Origin: a virus
Strand: one strand, 5' to 3'
IMG/VR virus record: IMGVR_UViG_3300032322_001014
Span: 1 to 45,390 of that record
Length of the DNA: 45,390 bases
Shown here: one piece after another, positions 7,711 to 14,615 of the stretch
Position numbering within the stretch: position 1 is the first letter of the stretch
Layout of the letters: each line of letters starts with the position of its first letter
Translations under genes and position numbers: made by a program
The notes under the pieces: generated by a model
The model's input: only the letters and a program-made list of their open reading frames with translations
Told to the model about the DNA's origin: nothing
The model's database searches: none

Positions 7711-8450
7711 TTTAATAAATTAATTGTGCGTCTGAACCAGTCATGTATATTTTCATTTAGTTCTAAGTTAGGTGCCCACTTATCTTTTATTGCTTTGTAT
7801 TTGTTCGGATCACTTCTTAATGCTGAGAGTATTGAATGCACACTTCCCATATCTTCTGCACTCGCTTTAGGACCAATTATAATCTTAGCAATCTGATCTT
7901 TATTGTTAGTAATCAATTCTTTTGTTTCACGATTAACTAATCCTTTATAAGGACTCATCATTAAACTAGGATGATCAGGTAATGAACTCATGTTAGTTAA
8001 GTCAGCCCATATACCATGTAATGTTCCGCCCTTCATACTTGGATCTTTGCTATAGTCATGCGTGTGTAATGGAACAACATCTCTTGCATTTTCTACAGCC
8101 ATTATGTCAACTTGTGTTACATCACCATCTTCACCTGTAGGGATGCCAACATGTACGCTGACTCCAGTTCGTGCAGCAAAATATCCATTCTCTTTAAAGT
8201 AGTTTTCTAAACCCTGTCTTGCAGTCTTTAAATCCTTTACAGGAAAAATCTTCATCAACTCGGCAGCATCAATTAGTACATCCATGTCGCTACTTACGTC
8301 TTTTTTCCCCGCACTTCCTATAGGATAAACATTGATACCCTTAGGCATGATACCCTGCAGATTCTTTACGACTGTCTGAACATTTTTGCGTGTGATTGGT
8401 TTAGCGTCAGGTACTACATTACCACCCTCAAAAAACATTTTAGTGGTCAT
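7707..8450 (-). CDS. Pol-beta-type nucleotidyltransferase
   Basis: 247 aa. VYPIGSAGKKDVSSDMDVLID contains Gly45-Ser46 and Asp55-x-Asp57, and TQVDIMAV supplies the third acidic residue Asp115. This is a complete minimal nucleotidyltransferase active site. The protein lacks any tRNA-binding or polymerase domain, so it is most like MNT/antibiotic-NTase or small adenylyltransferase families. Its acceptor is unknown. It begins by a TAATG overlap with the small virion-like gene upstream and ends by an ATGA overlap with the ligase-like gene, so its amount should track both. The late promoter at 8978-8985 would place it late in infection. Confidence 0.8.
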   Translation of the reverse strand: MTTKMFFEGGNVVPDAKPITRKNVQTVVKNLQGIMPKGINVYPIGSAGKKDVSSDMDVLIDAAELMKIFPVKDLKTARQGLENYFKENGYFAARTGVSVHVGIPTGEDGDVTQVDIMAVENARDVVPLHTHDYSKDPSMKGGTLHGIWADLTNMSSLPDHPSLMMSPYKGLVNRETKELITNNKDQIAKIIIGPKASAEDMGSVHSILSALRSDPNKYKAIKDKWAPNLELNENIHDWFRRTINLLK

Positions 8451-8788
8451 TAGTAGCTTACCTTTATGTATTGAATAACGCCGGTAGTAAAGTTAGTTAT
8501 GTTAGCCCTTAACCAAACAAAGTTACCAGACAAGTTGTAGAATCCCAGTTCTGTAGTAGAACTAGGAGTCAATGTATAAACATTGAACCAGTCTGTATTA
8601 GTTGGATTTTCCGACAAGCTTGCTTGCACAACAACGGTAGCTGAAACGTTTGTAAAGTTCCAAGTAAGTGTTTGCAAGTCGCTTTTACCTAAGTAATAAG
8701 AAGCTGCAGGTTGCTTTTCTCCTGTTAAGTTTGGGCCTGACCCAAACGGAGTTTGTGAGAGCAAAATAAGGGTAGTGGCTTGTGACAT
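8450..8788 (-). CDS. Small beta-rich phage protein, probable virion component
   Basis: 112 aa of Thr/Ser/Asn-rich beta-strand sequence with no charge clusters. A central stretch WFNVYTLTPSSTTELGFYNL is followed by a FVWLRANITNF strand. Proteins of this size and composition occur among structural genes of marine T4-like phages; I do not know a precise name. It starts by a 1-nt TAATG overlap with the 55-codon gene upstream and hands over to the nucleotidyltransferase by another TAATG. Being at the head of a late operon fits a structural role, but this is an inference. Confidence 0.55.
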   Translation of the reverse strand: MSQATTLILLSQTPFGSGPNLTGEKQPAASYYLGKSDLQTLTWNFTNVSATVVVQASLSENPTNTDWFNVYTLTPSSTTELGFYNLSGNFVWLRANITNFTTGVIQYIKVSY

Positions 8789-8955
8789 TATGCTTGCACC
8801 AGTTCTACTACCACAGAATCTCCGACTAATTCCTGAACCACTTGCTCAAGTGCGGTTTGAATTTCAGGGCTAACGATTCCAGCTTGTGCGGAATCACTAT
8901 CTTTGACAATTTTGCTTAGTTTAATTACGATTACATCTTCTACGATTTTCGCCAT
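8788..8955 (-). CDS. Small conserved-looking protein, 55 aa
   Basis: A short frame from ATG 8955 (MAKIVEDVIVIKLSKIVKDS) to a TAA that overlaps the next ATG as TAATG. Its start has a GGAG Shine-Dalgarno 8 nt upstream, within the inverted repeat 8958-8983. The sequence alternates Val/Ile with charged residues and is mildly acidic at its C-terminus (VGDSVVVELVQA). Function unknown. The tight overlap, the Shine-Dalgarno and the position directly behind a consensus late box make it a real first gene of the 8955-to-5558 operon rather than a chance frame. Confidence 0.7.
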   Translation of the reverse strand: MAKIVEDVIVIKLSKIVKDSDSAQAGIVSPEIQTALEQVVQELVGDSVVVELVQA

Positions 8956-8957
8956 GG

Positions 8958-8983
8958 TAAATACTCCATTAATAGAGTATTTA
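8958..8983 (-). promoter_or_regulatory. Inverted repeat covering the Shine-Dalgarno of the 55-aa gene
   Basis: Perfect 9-bp arms TAAATACTC (8958-8966) and GAGTATTTA (8975-8983) with an 8-nt loop. In RNA the 3' arm plus the last loop base spell GGAG, the Shine-Dalgarno of ATG 8955. The 5' arm overlaps the late box GATAAATA (8978-8985). RNA running in from the clpA operon can form the hairpin. RNA begun at the late promoter should start in the loop and cannot. Confidence 0.65.
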
Positions 8984-8985
8984 TC
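8978..8985 (-). promoter_or_regulatory. T4-type late promoter box GATAAATA
   Basis: GATAAATA followed by CTCTATT on the minus strand, close to the T4 late consensus TATAAATACTATT. It lies 22 nt before ATG 8955 and only 4 nt after the stop codon of the preceding early operon (stop at 8990-8992). It should drive the 55-aa gene, the beta-rich protein, the nucleotidyltransferase, the ligase-like and the nucleotidylyltransferase genes. Confidence 0.75.
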
Positions 8986-8989
8986 AAAA

Positions 8990-9673
8990 TTAGTCTCGCT
9001 GTTCTACTTTATAGGTTTTGCCCAAATATTGATCAAAAGTCAGTGCTAGGACCGTACGGAACGATTCATGGTCATACTCTATGAAGTAACTAGCTTCTAA
9101 ATACTTCTTTCTCCACTGACGATTTTTTGGTAAATTACTTATCCAATTTTTTAATGCGCCGCAAGGAAAAGCTGAATTTTTGTAAGATTCTAGGAAAATA
9201 GTAACTTCATTATGAAAACCTGTCGGGACTGTTTTGCTTTTAAAGTAAGTCCTATATGAGTGTTTAGGGTCTTTTCTCAACAAGATATCCGGGCTTCCAG
9301 TAAGTTCAATTTCATAATAACTGACTGTAAGTCCCAAAACTTCTAGTGTCTTTAACAACTTCAAATCATTACCATACACACTGATACTATTATAGTCCAT
9401 GCGTATTGTAACCTTATCACTGTTAGCATTTCTCCAATCAATAAAGTTTGATAGAAGCTCTTTATTAATTAGTTCAGTTTTTGAATTTCTATTAGAACCA
9501 GTTATTGCATAGTAATAGACATTGTTAACATAACGATTTTCAATAGCCCGTTGCAATTCAAACTCATTTTTTGCGTAACGGGCTATATTAAAATCTTGAT
9601 GATAAAGAGATGCCCTATACTTGTATTTGTCATAATACAGTTTGGGCTTCTCTACCTTTTTGATTTTATTCAA
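8990..9673 (-). CDS. Unknown protein, third gene of the dnaJ-clpA operon
   Basis: 227 aa, basic and Tyr-rich, with no motif I recognise. The N-terminus KPKLYYDKYKYRASLYH and the FELQRAIENRY stretch look like a small alpha/beta fold. The likely start is TTG 9673, which overlaps the last codons of clpA and has GGAG 9 nt upstream; there is no early in-frame ATG. Its place after a J-protein and a Clp ATPase raises the possibility that it is an adaptor or a modulator of that machinery, but nothing in the sequence proves this. Confidence 0.65.
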   Translation of the reverse strand: MNKIKKVEKPKLYYDKYKYRASLYHQDFNIARYAKNEFELQRAIENRYVNNVYYYAITGSNRNSKTELINKELLSNFIDWRNANSDKVTIRMDYNSISVYGNDLKLLKTLEVLGLTVSYYEIELTGSPDILLRKDPKHSYRTYFKSKTVPTGFHNEVTIFLESYKNSAFPCGALKNWISNLPKNRQWRKKYLEASYFIEYDHESFRTVLALTFDQYLGKTYKVEQRD

Positions 9674-11939
9674 CTGTAATTACTCCGTCATATCCTACAA
9701 ATGCAGTTACTTTAGGAGTGACTGTGAATTTGATTTCGTCATCTTCCATCACAGCAAATACGTTAGAATTTTTAACGTTTTCAAACACAATCTTTTTAGA
9801 TAGTGGAACACGGATCAGTTCATCAATCTTACGTGCTAGTGGACGTGCGCCCATCTTGCTGTCGTATCCTTGCTCAGCCAAATAATCTACGACCGGTTCA
9901 CTTAGTGTCAACGCAATGTCATGTGTGTTCTTCAATGACTTCTTAAGATCGTCGGTAAATTTAACAACAATTTTCTTAATAGCCAAGGTATCAAGTTTGT
10001 TAAACTTACAGATTAGGTCAATACGGTTACGGAACTCAGGCTTGAAGAACTCCTTCATTGCACGTTCATCTTCACCTGTCTTTTCTTGCTTACCGAATCC
10101 AATAGCATTGCGTTCACTATCACTTGCACCCAAATTACTGGTCATGATAATGATACAGTTTTTAGCATTAACTTCTTTGCTGTTGCTTCCAGTTACACGA
10201 CCTTCATCAAGTAATTGCAAGAAGATATCAAATACTTCTGGGTGTGCTTTTTCAACTTCATCAAACAATAAGATTGAATACGGGTTCTTACTCAAATCAT
10301 TAATGAGTTTGCCGCCACCCAATTGACCTTCACCGTAGCCTACATAGCCAGGAGGCGCACCAATCAGTTTAGCAACACTGTGTTTCTCACCGTATTCACT
10401 CATGTCATACTTGAGTAATGGCATGTCAAGATTCTTACTGAGTAGTTTAGCAAGTTCAGTTTTACCAGTACCAGTAGGACCTAAGAACAAGAAACTACCA
10501 ACTGGTTTTGTCTCGTTATTGATGCCAGCAAAGCTTACATAAACACGCTCAAGTACCTTGTCAACTGCTTCATCCTGACCGTACAATTTGTCCTTAACAT
10601 TTTGTTCAAGGCTCTTAATACGATCACCGAAGTCATCACTGAGTTTATCCGCAGGAACGCCTGTCATACGTTCAACTTGTTCGTGGATTAACTCTTTAGT
10701 GATAATTGCTTCTTTGTTTTCAAGTACACGCTGTTTAGCACATGCTGCATCCAATAAGTCAATACTCTTATCTGGATTCTTACGATCATGGATATAACGA
10801 TGTGAACAATCTACTGCAGTTTCAATCGCTTCATCAGAGATTTTTACGTTATGAAAATTATTTAGTCTTTCACTTAGTCCACGCAAGATACGAATCGTGC
10901 TATCATGACTTGGCTCATCAATACCAACACGATAGAATCTACGCATCAATGCACGATCCTTCTCAAAACTTTCGTAGTACTCTTCCCAAGTAGTGCTTGC
11001 AATAATCTTTAATGTGCCCTTAGTGATTGCAGGTTTAATCATACTTGCAAAGTCAATACTGCCATTATTAGTATTACCACTACCCTTCATTGTGTGTGCT
11101 TCGTCAATGAATAGGATAGCTTTCTTTTTAGTATTAAGTGCATCAATGATGTTCTTAATCTTTTCTTCAAAGTCACCGCGATATTTACTACCAGCAAGTA
11201 GCATACCAACTTCTAAACTGAATAGTTCGTGATTCTTTAAGAATTCTGGTACAGCATCCTCTATAATCATTTGTGCAAGTCCTTCTGCAATAGCAGTTTT
11301 ACCTACACCAGGATCACCTACCATTAACACATTTGATTTAAAGCGTTTTGCCAACACATTAATAATGTCGTTTAGTTCAGTGCTACGACCAATTAGTGGC
11401 TCAAGCTTTCCTTCTTGTGCCATTTTTGTCAGATTTATTGTGTACTCGTCAAGAATTTCGTTTGCTTGACTATCTGTGAGATTACCAGAATATTCTGCAC
11501 CTTTGTAAGTTTTCTGCCAATGTGGCACGAACTCATTTTTAGTCATGCCGTACTTAAGTAGAAAGTAATGAGCATGACTGTTGTTTTCACTCATGATACT
11601 TAAGTATAGATCAACAGTTGTTACATTCTTTCTTCCTGTAAACAATACCTGCGTCACACTACGATTGATAACACGCTCAAGGCTGTTTGTTTTTTTAGGA
11701 TGAACATCTTGACCTTGATCTATAGTAATTACAATATACCGTAAACTATCTAAATATGCGACCAGTTCTTTTGATAGATTTTCAACGTCAACACCAAATT
11801 GTTCAGAACACTTTTTGAATGGTGTATGTGTTACTAGTGCGAGTAGTAGATGTTCTACTGTGCAATATTCATGGCATCTGTCTTTAGCTAGAACAATAGC
11901 TTGTTCAATAATTGATTCAATTTCTACAGAACTATTCAA
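9666..11939 (-). CDS. clpA: ClpA-like AAA+ unfoldase
   Basis: 757 aa, the length of bacterial ClpA. An N-terminal Clp repeat domain (1-140, with YCTVEHLLLALV) is followed by NBD1 (Walker A GDPGVGKT 208-215, Walker B ILFIDE 275-280). NBD2 follows directly with GPTGTGKT at 487-494, a sensor region and FRNRID. No ClpB middle domain lies between the two ATPase modules. The IGF tripeptide at 613-615 occupies the place of the ClpA IGL loop that docks into ClpP, so the phage enzyme could use host ClpP. Start is TTG 11939 with AAAGGAAA 6 nt upstream. It lies 1 nt after dnaJ in an early operon. Probable role: redirecting host proteolysis or unfolding during infection. Confidence 0.9.
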   Translation of the reverse strand: MNSSVEIESIIEQAIVLAKDRCHEYCTVEHLLLALVTHTPFKKCSEQFGVDVENLSKELVAYLDSLRYIVITIDQGQDVHPKKTNSLERVINRSVTQVLFTGRKNVTTVDLYLSIMSENNSHAHYFLLKYGMTKNEFVPHWQKTYKGAEYSGNLTDSQANEILDEYTINLTKMAQEGKLEPLIGRSTELNDIINVLAKRFKSNVLMVGDPGVGKTAIAEGLAQMIIEDAVPEFLKNHELFSLEVGMLLAGSKYRGDFEEKIKNIIDALNTKKKAILFIDEAHTMKGSGNTNNGSIDFASMIKPAITKGTLKIIASTTWEEYYESFEKDRALMRRFYRVGIDEPSHDSTIRILRGLSERLNNFHNVKISDEAIETAVDCSHRYIHDRKNPDKSIDLLDAACAKQRVLENKEAIITKELIHEQVERMTGVPADKLSDDFGDRIKSLEQNVKDKLYGQDEAVDKVLERVYVSFAGINNETKPVGSFLFLGPTGTGKTELAKLLSKNLDMPLLKYDMSEYGEKHSVAKLIGAPPGYVGYGEGQLGGGKLINDLSKNPYSILLFDEVEKAHPEVFDIFLQLLDEGRVTGSNSKEVNAKNCIIIMTSNLGASDSERNAIGFGKQEKTGEDERAMKEFFKPEFRNRIDLICKFNKLDTLAIKKIVVKFTDDLKKSLKNTHDIALTLSEPVVDYLAEQGYDSKMGARPLARKIDELIRVPLSKKIVFENVKNSNVFAVMEDDEIKFTVTPKVTAFVGYDGVITVE

Positions 11940-11940
11940 T

Positions 11941-12738
11941 TTAGTTTCCTTTATTTTTGGATTTCAAAATACTAATAATAATATCATTGTCTATTTTATC
12001 AGACACAAACGGTTTTATCAACAACAATTGGTCTCCGTTGTACTGATCATTGGTTAGACCTTGCCCTGCAATACGTAATGTAGTATTAGGTTGTGTTTTG
12101 GGTTTGATAGATACACTGAATGTTTTACCAGAAATAGTTTGGAACTCAATAGTAGTTCCAACAATTAAATCTAATACATCAACTTCAATTTCGCTTGTTA
12201 AGTTGAATCCGTTTCTTTGAAATTTTGGGTGATCATAAATTCTAAACTCAACGATAAGTACACCATTTGGAATTAAGTTGTCATAGCGTAGTTGCTGTCC
12301 ATTCTCAATACCCTTAGGTACATCAATGCGAACACTATGTGGTCCTGTATTAGTTGAGAAATTTAGTGTTTGTTGATCGCCATTGTACACTTGTTCTAAT
12401 GTAAGATTTACAATTGTTTTGTAAGTGGGTACATGGTGTCTGTGACCAAACATTTGACCAAATATATCATCAATATTCATTGGTCCAGTTTGGAAACTAA
12501 ATCCGCCTGGGAATCCATTAAATGCAAATCCTCCACCTGGGAAACCTCCCCTAGGCATATCATACTCATTTTTTTTCTGAGGATCAGATAATGTTTCGTA
12601 TGCTGATTGAATTTCTTGGAATCTAGCAGTATCACCACCCTTATCTGGGTGATGAATACTTGCTAGTTTTTTATATGCTTGACGAATTTCGTCCGGTGAT
12701 GCGTTACGGTCAACGCCTAATGTTTTGTAATGGTCCAT
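11941..12738 (-). CDS. dnaJ: DnaJ/CbpA-like co-chaperone
   Basis: 265 aa. An N-terminal J-domain (1-65) carries the HPD tripeptide at 30-32, needed to stimulate Hsp70 ATPase. A Gly/Phe linker (about 65-85) follows, then a C-terminal substrate-binding region with the GPHSVRIDVPKGI and GQGLTNDQYNGDQLLLI segments seen in CbpA/DnaJ. There is no CxxCxGxG zinc finger, so it is a type II (CbpA-like) J-protein. No DnaK gene is in the window, so it presumably works with host DnaK. It begins the operon with clpA. The ATG has no Shine-Dalgarno and lies 5 nt after a TGTTATAAT promoter element, which suggests a leaderless message. Confidence 0.9.
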   Translation of the reverse strand: MDHYKTLGVDRNASPDEIRQAYKKLASIHHPDKGGDTARFQEIQSAYETLSDPQKKNEYDMPRGGFPGGGFAFNGFPGGFSFQTGPMNIDDIFGQMFGHRHHVPTYKTIVNLTLEQVYNGDQQTLNFSTNTGPHSVRIDVPKGIENGQQLRYDNLIPNGVLIVEFRIYDHPKFQRNGFNLTSEIEVDVLDLIVGTTIEFQTISGKTFSVSIKPKTQPNTTLRIAGQGLTNDQYNGDQLLLIKPFVSDKIDNDIIISILKSKNKGN

Positions 12739-12743
12739 AATTG

Positions 12744-12771
12744 ATTATAACATACCTTTGTTAGTAATCAA
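12744..12771 (-). promoter_or_regulatory. Sigma70-like early promoter of dnaJ-clpA operon
   Basis: On the minus strand TTGATT (12766-12771) is separated by 16 nt from TATAAT (12744-12749), with the extended TGn element directly before the -10. Only 5 nt separate the -10 hexamer from the dnaJ ATG at 12738. A normal start 6-8 nt downstream would make the transcript begin at the AUG. Confidence 0.7.
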
Positions 12772-12772
12772 A

Positions 12773-12780
12773 TATTTATG
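12773..12780 (-). promoter_or_regulatory. Late promoter-like box CATAAATA
   Basis: CATAAATA on the minus strand, two bases beyond the holin stop codon and 34 nt before the dnaJ ATG. It matches the ATAAATA core but not the G or A seen at most other sites. It could give a late transcript of dnaJ-clpA in addition to the early promoter next to it. Weak on its own. Confidence 0.35.
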
Positions 12781-12781
12781 G

Positions 12782-13279
12782 TTACGCTGCTCCGGCTACT
12801 TTTTCTTTTGTACGACCGTATGCTGCGATACCAAGAACTGCACCCATTGCAATATGGTATAAACCTGCACCTTGCAATGTTAATGGTTGCCATTGCATTG
12901 TAACTTGTCCACCTTGTAATGTTTGTAGTATACTCCATAAAATTGGGAATACAACAAAGTCTGCTGTACATGTAGCCATATACACCCAACCCATAACTGG
13001 ACGCCATTTCTTATTGATCCAATCTGTGTTGTCATTCTTTACAAAGTCTGCACCTTGTGCAGCATTGTCACCTGCTTGTGTTAGTACTGGTTGTGGTTGT
13101 GCTGGCATACTTGCTCCTGTATTTGAAAACGCAGGTGCAGATTGTGCTGGCGCACCAAAACTACTACCTGCAGGTATTTGACTTATTGTTGGGTCATTTG
13201 CCATTGATGTATGATGATCATCGCTTGTTCCGAATGGATTTTCACCATTTGCTTTTTTTGCTAATAAAGTTGTTCCCAT
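12782..13279 (-). CDS. Holin-like membrane protein (3TM type)
   Basis: 165 aa. Residues 1-90 are a polar, Pro/Ala/Gln-rich tail. The C-terminal part has the pattern WRPVMGWVYMATCTADFVVF, a second hydrophobic region, and WQPLTLQGAGLYHIAMGAVL followed by a short basic end. This matches the three-helix phage holin group in which KWRP precedes the first membrane segment and GRTKEK ends the last. Expected role: holes in the inner membrane that release the endolysin, possibly the GH19 enzyme at 22208-22825. The start is set by AAGGAG 6 nt upstream. It is the last gene of the late unit that begins at 14448. Confidence 0.7.
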   Translation of the reverse strand: MGTTLLAKKANGENPFGTSDDHHTSMANDPTISQIPAGSSFGAPAQSAPAFSNTGASMPAQPQPVLTQAGDNAAQGADFVKNDNTDWINKKWRPVMGWVYMATCTADFVVFPILWSILQTLQGGQVTMQWQPLTLQGAGLYHIAMGAVLGIAAYGRTKEKVAGAA

Positions 13280-13288
13280 GTTTGCTCC

Positions 13289-13825
13289 TTATAATCCTGC
13301 CATTGCTTTAAAGTTTTTTACTTCAGCGTCCTGTTCACCGAAAAGTTTTTGTGGTTCTAACCCAGATAACTCACGCATTTCATTTAAATCAGTTTCTTTT
13401 GTTTCTCTATATAAATGCGGAGATAAAATAATCTGATCTTTTAACTGGTCAATGTCTGCTTCTATTTCGGTATCATTAATTTCAATTGTCCAATCGGGTA
13501 ACTCAAGGTTAGTTAGTGTTTCTAAGTCTTGTAGCATTTCTATTATTCTTTCTGGAACTTTAGTTCTACGTTCCATTTCAACAAAAACAACATGCTTACC
13601 TCGCCTTATCTCACCCTTACTTACTTGAGCATCTATTACAAAATCATATCCTTTTTCAAACCAACTAGCTAAATCTTGGCTCGCTTCTTTGCCCTTTACG
13701 GTAAATGCTAACGTAACTGTTTCATCATCAGTGCCTGTTTTTGCTTCATACTCATCAATTGAAAGTACAGGTACAATCTGTCTTACAAAATCCTTGTAAT
13801 CAACTCCCTCAGTTAGTTTGTTCAT
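13289..13825 (-). CDS. Conserved marine phage protein, unknown function
   Basis: 178 aa, acidic, with no catalytic motif I can name. GVDYKDFVRQIVPVLSIDEY is followed by a beta-rich domain (about 35-85) ending in GKHVVFVEMERR. A helical half follows with EMLQDLETLTNLELPDW and Asp/Glu-rich loops. It overlaps the preceding gene by ATGA and is followed by the holin gene after 9 nt, so the three are one late translation unit. Similar pairs are common beside structural genes in marine T4-like phages, as far as I recall. A virion or assembly role is likely. Confidence 0.6.
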   Translation of the reverse strand: MNKLTEGVDYKDFVRQIVPVLSIDEYEAKTGTDDETVTLAFTVKGKEASQDLASWFEKGYDFVIDAQVSKGEIRRGKHVVFVEMERRTKVPERIIEMLQDLETLTNLELPDWTIEINDTEIEADIDQLKDQIILSPHLYRETKETDLNEMRELSGLEPQKLFGEQDAEVKNFKAMAGL

Positions 13826-14448
13826 ACTGGTGCTCCTGGCATTGGAGCTGGGGCGCCGCCCGGCATTGGTCCTGGCATCGGCATTCCGCCTCCCATGTTC
13901 ATATCTTGATTCAATTGGTCGTCTTGTTTGGTTTCCTGATCATAATCTTTTTCGTAGGCCTCATCCAACTCATCTAAGTTGATAGTTTGGTCAGCTAAGT
14001 CAATGGAACCCTCACGGATTTCGTTCATTAACTGTTTCGGCATTTCAATACGCACTAACCAAACTTTTCTTTTGATCATTTTTGGATAATGTGTTCCTGG
14101 TTTATAATCATCAGGGGTTTCAATTCTTATAGGAATCTCTATTTCTGTCTTTTTAAAGTGTACGCTGCATCCTATCCCAATCAGTCTTTTTCCACCTCTT
14201 GGGTCTGGCATTAGATTTAATGGGTACATAAACACACAGGCCACAGAATATTTTTTAATGTCTGGTCCATCAACTAATTCCCCTAAGTCCCAGTTCTTGA
14301 AAGCATAGAGGTCAGCTTCGTCTAAAACACGTTCATAGTCAAGTAATGTTGACATTGACCCGTCGCTTGTATAGATACCCTTTATAGTATCGATAATACT
14401 TACGTAGTCAACATCGTTAAAAAATTCGGTCGCAGGTAATTTCTTCAT
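13822..14448 (-). CDS. Probable virion structural protein with Pro/Gly/Met-rich tail
   Basis: 208 aa. An N-terminal TEFFNDVDYVSIIDTIKGIY region is followed by ERVLDEADLYAFKNWDLGEL and a beta-rich core with LMPDPRGGKRLIGIGCSVHF. A charged helical stretch (about 150-180) follows, and the last 25 residues are a flexible tail rich in Met, Pro, Gly and Ala. The core looks like a conserved structural protein of marine T4-like phages; its exact place in the particle is unknown to me. It has no Shine-Dalgarno. A GATAAATA box ends 7 nt upstream of the ATG, with a second box 57 nt further up, so it is late expressed. Confidence 0.6.
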   Translation of the reverse strand: MKKLPATEFFNDVDYVSIIDTIKGIYTSDGSMSTLLDYERVLDEADLYAFKNWDLGELVDGPDIKKYSVACVFMYPLNLMPDPRGGKRLIGIGCSVHFKKTEIEIPIRIETPDDYKPGTHYPKMIKRKVWLVRIEMPKQLMNEIREGSIDLADQTINLDELDEAYEKDYDQETKQDDQLNQDMNMGGGMPMPGPMPGGAPAPMPGAPV

Positions 14449-14455
14449 AGTATTG

Positions 14456-14463
14456 TATTTATC
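14456..14463 (-). promoter_or_regulatory. T4-type late promoter box GATAAATA
   Basis: GATAAATA followed by CAATACT and the ATG at 14448 on the minus strand. The spacing of 7 nt leaves almost no 5' leader. No Shine-Dalgarno is present between box and start. Confidence 0.7.
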
Positions 14464-14512
14464 AAGGAAGGGAGTTACTTATGGATATGTAAAAAGCTAC
14501 TGGACAGCTTAA

Positions 14513-14520
14513 TATTTATC
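14513..14520 (-). promoter_or_regulatory. Second late promoter box upstream of the 14448 gene
   Basis: A second GATAAATA on the minus strand 57 nt upstream of the first. A transcript from here would have a leader of roughly 60 nt with no evident Shine-Dalgarno before ATG 14448. It lies in the divergent region shared with phoH. Confidence 0.5.
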
Positions 14521-14578
14521 AGGAATAAATGCTCAAAAAGTCTACTAATAAACAATTGATTCAGACCTTTAAATAAAG

Positions 14579-14608
14579 ATGAGTCATGTACTCATTCACA
14601 TTTAGGAG
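14579..14608 (+). promoter_or_regulatory. phoH leader: small hairpin and strong Shine-Dalgarno
   Basis: Perfect 6-bp inverted repeat ATGAGT (14579-14584) and ACTCAT (14590-14595) around a 5-nt loop. It is followed 8 nt later by AGGAG (14604-14608), 7 nt before TTG 14616. The Shine-Dalgarno decides for the TTG start over the ATG at 14586, which lies inside the hairpin and has no ribosome site. A role of the hairpin in stability or control is possible but unproven. Confidence 0.55.
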
Positions 14609-14615
14609 AAGCAAC

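Noticed and set aside
9916-11232. Plus-strand frames opposite clpA
   Set aside because: clpA is a full-length, motif-complete gene on the minus strand; these frames are its complement.
12768-13007. 79-codon minus-strand frame overlapping the holin gene
   Set aside because: It is an alternative frame of the holin coding region without its own start signal; the holin frame carries the family motifs.
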